64,000 nt of DNA from NCBI RefSeq assembly GCF_009834915.1, contig NZ_WVHS01000001.1, positions 496,001-560,000 on the forward strand, in the 5' to 3' direction. Below are positions 34,965 to 42,168 of the stretch, one piece after another (positions within the stretch are counted from its first letter, which is position 1; every line of letters begins with the position of its first letter). Made by a program: the position numbers and the translations under genes. The notes below the pieces were generated by a model, which was not told the origin of the DNA, searched no databases, and worked only from the letters and a program-made list of their open reading frames with translations. The DNA comes from Hufsiella ginkgonis. GTDB taxonomy: Bacteria; Bacteroidota; Bacteroidia; Sphingobacteriales; Sphingobacteriaceae.

Positions 34965-35921
34965 TTACTTGTCTTTCAGCGCCGGGTCCCAGCCTTTCAG
35001 TATCTGTGTTTTGGTGTAAGCTTTGGCTTCGTCGTCCGTAAGCTGGTGCGACCATGCTACGCGTTTATCCGGCTGGAAGCCGGGACCGGTATTTTTGTAT
35101 TCCGCATAATACGCGGTTTTTTCGTTCCCGGGCTTCAACCAGTTGTGCCACCCCAGGTCTTTTACAACGCTCGCCAGGTTACACCGGATAAAAACCACTT
35201 TGGCAAACGGCCTCCAGGGGCGGCCCAGGTGGAAGCTGTTTTCGGGCGCGCTGCCGCTGATGTCGCAGCCGAGGAACACATAGCCATATTTCACCGTATC
35301 GGGTGTAGAAGCCGCCGTGATGTACATGCCGCCCTTTTTACAAAAGATCTTACATTTTTCGAACAGGGCGGTGGCAGGGCCGAAGATAAAATCGGTGGTA
35401 CCTTCTATATAGCAATTGTAATAATACTCGCGGTCGCCCGCGTTGTTTGTTAAAATGGTATCCTGGAAACCCAGGAAACGACAGTTGAAAAACCGCGCAC
35501 GGTCTGCACCCACATAGATGGCCAGCGCCTGTCCTATCGGCCCGGACGAATTCTCGAACGTGATGTTGGTGGCGGTAAAGCCTGCCCCATAGGCATAAAA
35601 AGAAGCTGTGCGCGAGGTACCCAGGGCGCGACCTGATGAATCTGTTTTCGAGGCATAATCGTCCCAGGTGAGGATCGTCGTGGCTGCATCGCCGCCGATG
35701 ATAAACACATTGATTTTCGACCGCGCGAGCACGATCCTTTCCTTGTAAGTACCCGGCTTCACAAAGATCTTGGTCACCTTTTCGGAAAAGTCGGGAACAG
35801 CATTGATCGCTTCCTGTACCGTTCTATAGTTCCCGCTGCCATCCTGCGCAACGGTAATGCGTTGCTGAGCGCCGGCGGCGAAAGAGGCGAGCATTGCGAT
35901 GATAAAAACGATCTTCTTCAT
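34965..35921 (-). CDS. CE8 pectin methylesterase
   Basis: The start is placed at the ATG at 35921 (MKKIVFIIAMLASFAAGAQ), giving a 318-residue protein with a clean signal peptide. An in-frame ATG 19 codons upstream has no signal features. Active-site motifs are visible: GQAL with Gln131, GFQDTI with Asp154, DFIFG with Asp177, and LGRPW with Arg234 and Trp236. It removes methyl esters from pectin, exposing galacturonate for the polygalacturonase and pectate lyase encoded on either side. It is transcribed toward the GH28 gene. Confidence 0.92.
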   Translation of the reverse strand: MKKIVFIIAMLASFAAGAQQRITVAQDGSGNYRTVQEAINAVPDFSEKVTKIFVKPGTYKERIVLARSKINVFIIGGDAATTILTWDDYASKTDSSGRALGTSRTASFYAYGAGFTATNITFENSSGPIGQALAIYVGADRARFFNCRFLGFQDTILTNNAGDREYYYNCYIEGTTDFIFGPATALFEKCKIFCKKGGMYITAASTPDTVKYGYVFLGCDISGSAPENSFHLGRPWRPFAKVVFIRCNLASVVKDLGWHNWLKPGNEKTAYYAEYKNTGPGFQPDKRVAWSHQLTDDEAKAYTKTQILKGWDPALKDK

Positions 35922-36023
35922 TTTACTGGTTAACGATAGAGTTACCGGCTGCAGGTTTATTTGCGGACCCTGCATCAAACGGCCTTTGCGACAAACTCCC
36001 GGTGCTGTTTATAATTGCGATAT

Positions 36024-36031
36024 CAAACTTA
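36024..36031 (-). promoter_or_regulatory. Candidate -7 element TAAGTTTG of the CE8-GH28 operon
   Basis: Read on the minus strand this is TAAGTTTG, a full TAnnTTTG match, 102 bases before the CE8 ATG. No TTTG is found at the expected -33 position. Confidence 0.4.
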
Positions 36032-36218
36032 TGTTAAAAAATAGCCCGCTATGGCTAAAGCGGCCAATAAATTTGTGCAATCGTTCCCGGTCTTTTTTCG
36101 GCGATAACGGCGGCGGGCGTTATCGGGATGTTGTGTAGCGGCATTTTTACGCGATCGTCCCCACCGCGGAAACTAAGGTTGCGATGATATCGTTTACTTT
36201 TATCACATAACCAATCGC

Positions 36219-37406
36219 ATGAATATTTGCAAACCACGATCGGACGCCGCTGCCTATGTGCGCATCGCTCTCCTCACCGCCGGCATCTTACTTACCGGGA
36301 AAGTTTTTTCGCAGGGGCAATCGCCGGGGCGGATAGACCCTGGACCTTTTGCCGATAACGCCCATCACTGGTATGATATTTACGATAAGGAAGCGGCCAT
36401 ACATCCCCGGGAGGGACGACCAAAACACGCACCTACCAACCTGGAGGCTATCGGGGATAACATCGTCCTCCTGCAAAAAGAGAATGGCGGCTGGCCGAAG
36501 AATTACGACATCATGGCCATTCTGACCCCTGCCCAGAAAGACAGCCTCGCAAAAGTTAAAAATAAGCTGAATACCACCTACGATAATGGCAGTACCTTCT
36601 CACACATTGCCGCGCTAGCCGTGGTGTATAATGCCCTGAAACGCGATAAATACAAAACAGCGGCGCTTAAAGGGCTCGGCTTTGTGCTGGCTTCGCAGTA
36701 CGCCAACGGCGGATGGCCGCAGTACTTCCCGCTGCAGGATAACTACAGCCGGAACGTTACCTACAACGACGGCAACTTTACCGGCATTATGAGCCTGCTC
36801 AAAAACATTGCCGGGGATAAGCCGGATTTCGCCTTCGTAGACAACAGTTACAGGGAGAAAGTAAAGGCCGCCTACGCCAAAGGGCTTGCCTGCATCATTA
36901 AAACCCAGATCAACGATGCCGGTTCGCCAACCGCCTGGTGCCAGCAATATGACGAGGTAACGCTGCAGCCCTCCTGGGCGCGTAAATTTGAACCGCCCAG
37001 CATTTGTAACCAGGAAAGCGCCGACCTTGTGCTATTCCTAATGAGTATCGAGCGTCCCGGCAAAGCATTGATCAGCGCCATCCAGCATGCTGTTGCCTGG
37101 TTTAACGAGTCGAAGATCTATCATACCCGCGTAACCACCATAAGCGCACCCCGTGAGGTGTCGGCATTTCGCGTGTCGGTAACCGACAAGGTGGTAGTGG
37201 CCGATGATAACGCGCCGCCCATCTGGACCCGCTATTACGAGCTTAAAACCCATAAGCCGATATTCTGCGACCGCGACAGCAAGATCGTTTACACCCTCGC
37301 AGAAGTAAGCCGCGAACGCCGGGACGGCTACGCCTGGTATACGTACGGACCGCAACGGGTGCTTGATAGCTATGAGGCATGGCAGAAACGGGTGGGGGCA
37401 AATTGA
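36219..37406 (+). CDS. pelA: PL10 pectate lyase
   Basis: This 395-residue secreted protein (signal peptide to about residue 31, FSQ) shows the alpha/alpha-toroid of the PelA/Pel-15E family: NIVLLQKENGGWPKNYD, TYDNGSTFSHIAAL, QYANGGWPQYFPL, NDGNFTGIM and WCQQYDE. It cleaves de-esterified homogalacturonan by beta-elimination using calcium. It is divergent from the CE8 gene over about 300 bases, so both can be controlled from the shared spacer. With CE8, GH28 and the esterase at 38404 it gives a pectin-degrading set. Confidence 0.9.
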   Translation: MNICKPRSDAAAYVRIALLTAGILLTGKVFSQGQSPGRIDPGPFADNAHHWYDIYDKEAAIHPREGRPKHAPTNLEAIGDNIVLLQKENGGWPKNYDIMAILTPAQKDSLAKVKNKLNTTYDNGSTFSHIAALAVVYNALKRDKYKTAALKGLGFVLASQYANGGWPQYFPLQDNYSRNVTYNDGNFTGIMSLLKNIAGDKPDFAFVDNSYREKVKAAYAKGLACIIKTQINDAGSPTAWCQQYDEVTLQPSWARKFEPPSICNQESADLVLFLMSIERPGKALISAIQHAVAWFNESKIYHTRVTTISAPREVSAFRVSVTDKVVVADDNAPPIWTRYYELKTHKPIFCDRDSKIVYTLAEVSRERRDGYAWYTYGPQRVLDSYEAWQKRVGAN

Positions 37407-37485
37407 ATAACCGTTTCACTTTGTAATCCCTTTGTCATAGCTCAAATAAGTGTCCGCTATCTATTTAGACAAATTCTAAATAATG

Positions 37486-37493
37486 TATTTTTG
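37486..37493 (+). promoter_or_regulatory. -7 element TATTTTTG of the siderophore-reductase gene
   Basis: TATTTTTG matches TAnnTTTG, with a TTTA about 18 bases upstream (37464-37467). The element contains the TTG that would otherwise be the most upstream start of the reductase gene, ruling that start out. Confidence 0.55.
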
Positions 37494-37559
37494 TGGTGGA
37501 TGCACGATTCCTGGAGAAGTAATCGCCACGAACAACGCGTGTATATTGTCGCAATAGTT

Positions 37560-38384
37560 ATGACCGAGGAGAAACCTGCCATCATCCGCGCCGTGCTCGT
37601 GGTAAAAAAGAAAGAATATATTACTCCGCACTACATCCGGGTAACCCTTACGGGCGATGATGTACCGGCATTCCGCGATGCTACAGTAGGTTCAAATAAC
37701 AAGATCTTTATTCCGCCTCCCGGTATACGTGAAGTGCACATGCCGGTGCCCGACCCGGTAACCGGCCAGTTGTTTGCGCCCGAGCCGCATCTTCGTCCAG
37801 CCATACGCACGTATACCCACAGGAGCATCGATATCGATCGGAACGAAATGGTCATTGATTTTGTGGCGCATGGCGACAATGGTCCCGCCTCCGCCTGGGT
37901 AAACCGGGCACAGGAGGGCGATCCGCTGGGTGTGGCCATGAAAGTGAAGGCTGCCCCGCTGTTCCCCAAAGCGGACTGGTACCTGCTTGCGGGCGACGCC
38001 ACTGGCCTGCCGGTGCTGGGAGCCATCCTGGAACGTCTCCCGCCTTGCGCTACCGGCATCGCCTACATCGAAGTACCCGGTAAAGCCGATGAACAAGTGC
38101 TTAAAACAGAGGCTGAGATAGAAATCCGCTGGCTTCACCATCCCGCTCCGGGCGAGAATACGCTTCTCGCAGATGCCGTTTGCAGCACCGTAGTCCCAAA
38201 CGGAGATACCAACACACGTTTTGCCTACGTGGCCGCCGAGTATACCTCAGTGAAAACCATCCGCCGGTTTTTAAGGAAAGAACAGGGCCTGCAAAAAGAA
38301 GAGCTGTATGCTTTTTCGTATTGGAAGCATGGCGTTAGCGAAGAAGGCTCGGCGGGCGACCGCCGGCAGGAACGGCAGGAGTAG
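37560..38384 (+). CDS. Siderophore-interacting protein (NAD(P)H ferric-siderophore reductase)
   Basis: The start is the ATG at 37560, because upstream in-frame starts lie within or next to the promoter. The 274-residue flavoprotein has the FAD-binding motif RTYTHRS (83-89), HGDNGPASAW (104-113) and the nucleotide-binding GDATGLPVLGAI (145-156). The family reduces Fe(III)-siderophores in the cytoplasm to release iron. It lacks a signal peptide, as expected. No siderophore receptor or ABC uptake system is adjacent, and iron-responsive sites were not recognised. Confidence 0.88.
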   Translation: MTEEKPAIIRAVLVVKKKEYITPHYIRVTLTGDDVPAFRDATVGSNNKIFIPPPGIREVHMPVPDPVTGQLFAPEPHLRPAIRTYTHRSIDIDRNEMVIDFVAHGDNGPASAWVNRAQEGDPLGVAMKVKAAPLFPKADWYLLAGDATGLPVLGAILERLPPCATGIAYIEVPGKADEQVLKTEAEIEIRWLHHPAPGENTLLADAVCSTVVPNGDTNTRFAYVAAEYTSVKTIRRFLRKEQGLQKEELYAFSYWKHGVSEEGSAGDRRQERQE

Positions 38385-38403
38385 GGTCAGGAGATTGCGG
38401 ATC

Positions 38404-39186
38404 CTACAGCACCGCCATGAGCGCCTTCGCCCAAAACTTGCCTAGTTTGGCGGAGCCTTCTTTATTAGGGTGAAGATAAAAAGTGCCTGCCGGGCCTTTT
38501 TCGGTCTTCATAGCGGTAAGATAATGTTTCTTAAAGTATCCATAGGCCTTGGTGTCTCCAAAAAACACCTGGCCCGGCCTGGCGGCTTTATAATGCTCAA
38601 CCAGGCGTTTGAGCTGCGGCGTATAGCTTTGCAGCCGTTTACGGCCTTCTACCAGGTAGGTTGACGTATTGCGTGTACTGTCGCTATACCAGATCGGCTG
38701 GTGAAAAACCATTTTACAACCGGGATACCGGGTAAAAAGGCTGTCGGCAATCTCCATAAGGTTCTTTTGATAATTTTCCGCGGAAACGGGGGCGCCATTA
38801 GGCCCTTTTACCGCGCTGTCGTTGGTACCGATCATGATGCTGAACAGCAGCGTCGCCGATTTGTCACGGTAAAACGCATCGGCGGCGGTAATCACATTGG
38901 GATACATCTTCCCGGTAAGCGGCAAAAAATCGAGCGTGGTGCGCCCGCTTCTACCCTGGTTACTAAACTGGATGTTGCCGAACTTACCAGAATCTTTGAG
39001 GAAAGCCGCGGCCTGTGCCGGCGGACTGTTCACCGCATTGTTTTCTACCGCGTTGGCCTGGGTAATACTGTCGCCGATGAACACCAGGCTGTAATTCTCT
39101 TTCTTAGGCAGCGCGAAAGCAGACAGCGCTACCGCTATAGCCAGTAAAGCCGATCTCTTTAATCGTTTGAGCATGAGGAGTAACAT
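38404..39186 (-). CDS. SGNH/GDSL hydrolase, probable pectin or acetyl esterase
   Basis: This 260-residue protein has a signal peptide (about 1-27; Met5 at 39174 is an alternative start). SGNH motifs: GDS with Ser40, GTND with Asn122, and His239 in FYLHPNKEG. The Asp normally three residues before the catalytic His is Phe236 here, so the acid of the triad is missing from its usual place. It may be a dyad enzyme or use another acid. It is convergent with the siderophore-reductase gene and near the pectin cluster, which suggests deacetylation of pectin. Confidence 0.82.
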   Translation of the reverse strand: MLLLMLKRLKRSALLAIAVALSAFALPKKENYSLVFIGDSITQANAVENNAVNSPPAQAAAFLKDSGKFGNIQFSNQGRSGRTTLDFLPLTGKMYPNVITAADAFYRDKSATLLFSIMIGTNDSAVKGPNGAPVSAENYQKNLMEIADSLFTRYPGCKMVFHQPIWYSDSTRNTSTYLVEGRKRLQSYTPQLKRLVEHYKAARPGQVFFGDTKAYGYFKKHYLTAMKTEKGPAGTFYLHPNKEGSAKLGKFWAKALMAVL

Positions 39187-39251
39187 TTAATTAGCCGGGG
39201 CAATTCACCAGAAAGGCGATGCACTGTTGGAAAGTGACAGCAGGGTGGGAC

Positions 39252-39677
39252 CTAATAGGCTTCGCTATCCGGCGGAATCCCGTAGTCGGCGAACCGGAGT
39301 TCGCCCTTCCGTGGTTTACGCGCTACGAGATAAGTCTTAACGGAGCCTATAGCAGCCTCCATTTTTTCGGTGGTAAGGTGTTTGGCTGCCTGCTGGGCGA
39401 TAAGGGTCACCACCGCTTTTGTAAGGAAGCCCGATCCCCGGAACACAAACACGTTAAGCAATACCGGAACAGCCACCCGGGCGATGGCCGATACCACGTC
39501 CGGCTCTTCCCTGGGTTTGAGTGGTACGGAAGGCTGTTTGAGCAACGAAAGGCCCGCATGGGCAAGCTGCATCTCCCGGGATTGGTGTTTCATGGTTTGC
39601 GCCTGTTGCTGCTGTTCTGTTTCCAACGCTGCGATGCCCTCGCGAAGCGCCAGCATCGTACTAAATGATTTCGCCAT
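39252..39677 (-). CDS. Unknown small protein with one probable membrane segment
   Basis: This 141-residue protein has a Gln/Glu-rich N-terminal helix (residues about 8-45), then a hydrophobic segment at about 63-95 (VSAIARVAVPVLLNVFVF). A basic, polar C terminus follows. I do not recognise a family. It starts 12 bases after the YtxH gene stop, so the two are co-transcribed and may work together in the envelope. Confidence 0.65.
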   Translation of the reverse strand: MAKSFSTMLALREGIAALETEQQQQAQTMKHQSREMQLAHAGLSLLKQPSVPLKPREEPDVVSAIARVAVPVLLNVFVFRGSGFLTKAVVTLIAQQAAKHLTTEKMEAAIGSVKTYLVARKPRKGELRFADYGIPPDSEAY

Positions 39678-39689
39678 GAAGTGCTGCCG

Positions 39690-39959
39690 TTACGCTTTCT
39701 CTTCGAATGGCGGAAGATCGTCGGCTACGTCGGATGTGGCGGCTTTAGCTTTAAAGTTACCTGCCAGTTTGGTGGCCAGTGCGGTAAGCTGGTCCACTTC
39801 CGCGGCTGCTTTTTCTTTGATGGAATCGCCGAGGCTTTTCAGTGATTCGCTGAGCTTGTCACGGGTGTCAGTGCCTTTTTCGGGTGCGAACAGGATTCCC
39901 AGGGCTGCGCCTGTTGCGAGGCCGGCAAGGAGAGCGATAATTACTTTTGTGTCTTTCAT
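39690..39959 (-). CDS. YtxH domain-containing small membrane protein
   Basis: This 89-residue protein begins with a glycine-rich transmembrane helix followed by FAPEKGTDTRDKL, the signature of the YtxH family. The rest is an amphipathic helix (residues about 33-75) with an acidic end. YtxH proteins are stress-associated membrane proteins of unknown mechanism, common in Bacteroidota. It is the first gene of a two-gene unit with the unknown protein at 39252. Confidence 0.85.
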   Translation of the reverse strand: MKDTKVIIALLAGLATGAALGILFAPEKGTDTRDKLSESLKSLGDSIKEKAAAEVDQLTALATKLAGNFKAKAATSDVADDLPPFEEKA

Positions 39960-40068
39960 AGTGAGTGGTTCAAGGAGGCTTAAGCCTTTTGAATACTACA
40001 GTTCAGGCAGGGAATGGTTTTGCAAAATGTGGATAACCCACTCCGTGTGGATAAAAACCTGTCGCCCA

Positions 40069-40377
40069 TCAGGCTACCGCCGATGCCGGAAGTGCCAGCC
40101 CGCGCAGCTCCTGTGCGATTTGGTGGTCGTTAATCGCCTTTGCTTTAGGACATTGAAAGTGAATAAAGGCATCCGCCTCGTAAGCATATCGGTGCAGGGC
40201 ATCCAGCAATTGATGGGCAATGCGGCGGTGTACCAAGCCAGGCTGAAAGGTAAGCCCTTCGACCGTGATCCTGCGCGGCCCGCTGATGCGGAAGCTAAGC
40301 GTACCTACCGTTTCGAGTGCGGTCTTGGCAAGGAACAAGCCACTATGGCCTGTTTCGATGAGCGATATAGCGTACAT
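40069..40377 (-). CDS. Small hypothetical protein
   Basis: This 102-residue open frame shows codon use like its neighbours and an ordered pattern: a beta-rich start (LSFRISGPRRITVEG) and then a helix-like HRRIAHQLLDALHRYAYEADAFIHF. It has one Cys and no signal peptide. I do not recognise it. A longer open frame on the opposite strand (39370-40401) covers this gene and its two neighbours and looks like a shadow. Moderate confidence that this is a real gene. Confidence 0.5.
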   Translation of the reverse strand: MYAISLIETGHSGLFLAKTALETVGTLSFRISGPRRITVEGLTFQPGLVHRRIAHQLLDALHRYAYEADAFIHFQCPKAKAINDHQIAQELRGLALPASAVA

Positions 40378-40551
40378 AACATGCTTTTTAAGAGGAGATG
40401 ATCAAATGGTGTCATAACCATGGTAGGGCAAAGGGCGTACCAGCGATGGAAGTGGCCTCCGGCCATGGCTGCTGTCTTGAGAAACAAACGCTTTCGGACG
40501 CGAGTGGCTAACCGTATTTCCACAATTAAACATAAAGCCCTATCTTAACCG

Positions 40552-41346
40552 ATGCAATTTTTCACTCTTTACCTGTACCAGGCCCCACTTGTCCTTCAAA
40601 TCTTCCCCAAAGGCGAAAAGCCACATGGGTTGGTGTTTTGCCTGGTGGCTGTAGCGGCGTTATTACTGGTGCTGGCTGTTCATGAGCTCGGGCACCTGGT
40701 AGCAGGTTTATTACAGGGCTTCCGTTTCCAGCTGTTCGTGGTCGGTCCGCTGGGCGTTACCCGTTCCGGCGATAAGATCGTGGTGTATTTTAACCGCAAC
40801 CTGGGCTACATGGGAGGCGTGGCTGCTACCACCCCGGTTACGGACGATCCGCAAAACCAACGTAAATTTGCCCTTACAGTGGCGGCCGGCCCGATTGCTT
40901 CCTTCCTGCTCGCCGCCACCGGGCTGCTTCTTTTCAATTTGCTGCCACCGGGAATAGGCCGTGGCTTCTGGTTGCTGGTTACCGCCTGTTCTGCCGGGAT
41001 CTGCCTGGCTACCACCTTGCCCACTAAAACAGGTATGTTTTTTACAGACCGTGCACGCTTTTTCAGGCTGCTCGACCGGGGCGATACCGGCAAACGCGAA
41101 GCAGCCATGTTATCGCTCATGGCCATCTATACCCGCGACAATTCGTGCAGGCACATCGATCCCGAAAAAGCCCGGCTGCTGCAGGATGACCCGGAGCCCT
41201 CTATGCGCTTCTGGGGCCTCTATTACGAATATTACTTCTATAAAGAAAATCTCCGCGAAGACGCTGCCGCCGAGTCCAGGGCGCGTTTGCTCGATGCGAA
41301 AAGTGCCGTTCCAGCCACGTTATGGAAGGCGTTGAACATCGAATAA
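40552..41346 (+). CDS. M50-type (site-2 protease-like) intramembrane metallopeptidase
   Basis: The 264-residue protein has hydrophobic segments at about 27-55, 107-131 and 138-157. The zinc motif HELGH (His44, Glu45, His48) lies in the first. The third metal ligand is probably Asp166 in LPTKTGMFFTDRARF, matching the NxxP/D block of the family. The soluble C-terminal part (about 170-264) has helix-rich segments. It probably cleaves membrane-embedded substrates. No anti-sigma factor or obvious substrate gene is adjacent. Convergent with the DUF4249 gene, 8 bases between stops. Confidence 0.82.
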   Translation: MQFFTLYLYQAPLVLQIFPKGEKPHGLVFCLVAVAALLLVLAVHELGHLVAGLLQGFRFQLFVVGPLGVTRSGDKIVVYFNRNLGYMGGVAATTPVTDDPQNQRKFALTVAAGPIASFLLAATGLLLFNLLPPGIGRGFWLLVTACSAGICLATTLPTKTGMFFTDRARFFRLLDRGDTGKREAAMLSLMAIYTRDNSCRHIDPEKARLLQDDPEPSMRFWGLYYEYYFYKENLREDAAAESRARLLDAKSAVPATLWKALNIE

Positions 41347-41354
41347 TGCCGGCC

Positions 41355-42164
41355 CTACTTCACCGTGATCGTCTTCACCTCTTTAGTATGCGCACTAAAA
41401 TATCCAAGCGCCTGGTTATTGATGTTCGACGGCGGGTTACCCGGCGTTACACCTCCTCCAGGTCCGTTCTGTGCCTGCTGGCTTAGGGTAAACCAATAGT
41501 CAAATACATTTTTATCTACGCTCTGCATTTCAATTTCTACTACGTCGCCGTTCCTCAGCTTTACATCGCCATCTTCGCCGTTGTAAAAAAGCAGGCTGGT
41601 AATGTCGTTGCCGTCGGTAAAACGGTCGTTCTCCGCGAAAACCGCTTTCGCGAGTTTGTTATTAATCTTCATAACGTACCGGTAATAATTGGGCTTACCG
41701 GCCGGATCTTTAAAATGCACCTGCACCTGTTTGCTTTTTTCATCACCGAAGGTGAGGGTTTTAAGGCTGAGTGAATCGACCGGGATCACTTCGGGCATGG
41801 TAGAAACAGCCGTATACGTGGTGTTGTTGAACACCGCTTTTAAGGTATACGCGTGCCCGGGGTCGCCTTTCAGCGATGCGTAAGTATATATTCCCGGCTG
41901 CGTCTCTGTAAAGGTCCAGGCATGTCCCGCATCGTCGGTTACGGTTACGGTCGCTCCGGATACCGGCGGAAATTCATTTTTGTCGGTGTACGATACCGAG
42001 CGGCTTATTTTAACCGACTGCGGTCCTGCAACATTCGTGATGTTTCCCTGGATCACGACCTGGCCAGGCGAGGTATCTATTTTTACATCGATCACTTTTT
42101 CGCATGACGACAGGAACGGCACGACGGCAACAACGGCGAGGATATATTGGGTAAGAGTTTTCAT
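41355..42164 (-). CDS. DUF4249 family lipoprotein
   Basis: The 269-residue lipoprotein (lipobox LSSC, Cys21) starts CEKVIDVKID, as DUF4249 proteins usually do. It has two Ig-like beta units (about 35-110 and 115-269) with SGATVTVTDDAGHAWTF. DUF4249 proteins are encoded beside TonB receptors in Bacteroidota and probably sit on the outer membrane as partners. Here the start is 4 bases after the receptor stop, so they are translated from one mRNA. Confidence 0.87.
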   Translation of the reverse strand: MKTLTQYILAVVAVVPFLSSCEKVIDVKIDTSPGQVVIQGNITNVAGPQSVKISRSVSYTDKNEFPPVSGATVTVTDDAGHAWTFTETQPGIYTYASLKGDPGHAYTLKAVFNNTTYTAVSTMPEVIPVDSLSLKTLTFGDEKSKQVQVHFKDPAGKPNYYRYVMKINNKLAKAVFAENDRFTDGNDITSLLFYNGEDGDVKLRNGDVVEIEMQSVDKNVFDYWFTLSQQAQNGPGGGVTPGNPPSNINNQALGYFSAHTKEVKTITVK

Positions 42165-42168
42165 GATG

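Noticed and set aside
37491..37559. Earlier TTG and ATG starts of the siderophore reductase
   Set aside because: The TTG lies inside the -7 promoter box and the ATG at 37500 falls at the expected transcription start; the extra residues match no family.
40069..40377. Assignment of the 102-residue protein to the HPr or hibernation-factor families
   Set aside because: A few positions looked similar, but the phosphorylatable His context and the characteristic strands are missing.
39370..40401. Long plus-strand open frame across the YtxH and neighbouring genes
   Set aside because: It lies opposite three minus-strand genes with better codon pattern and recognisable features; its sequence has no domain and looks like a shadow.
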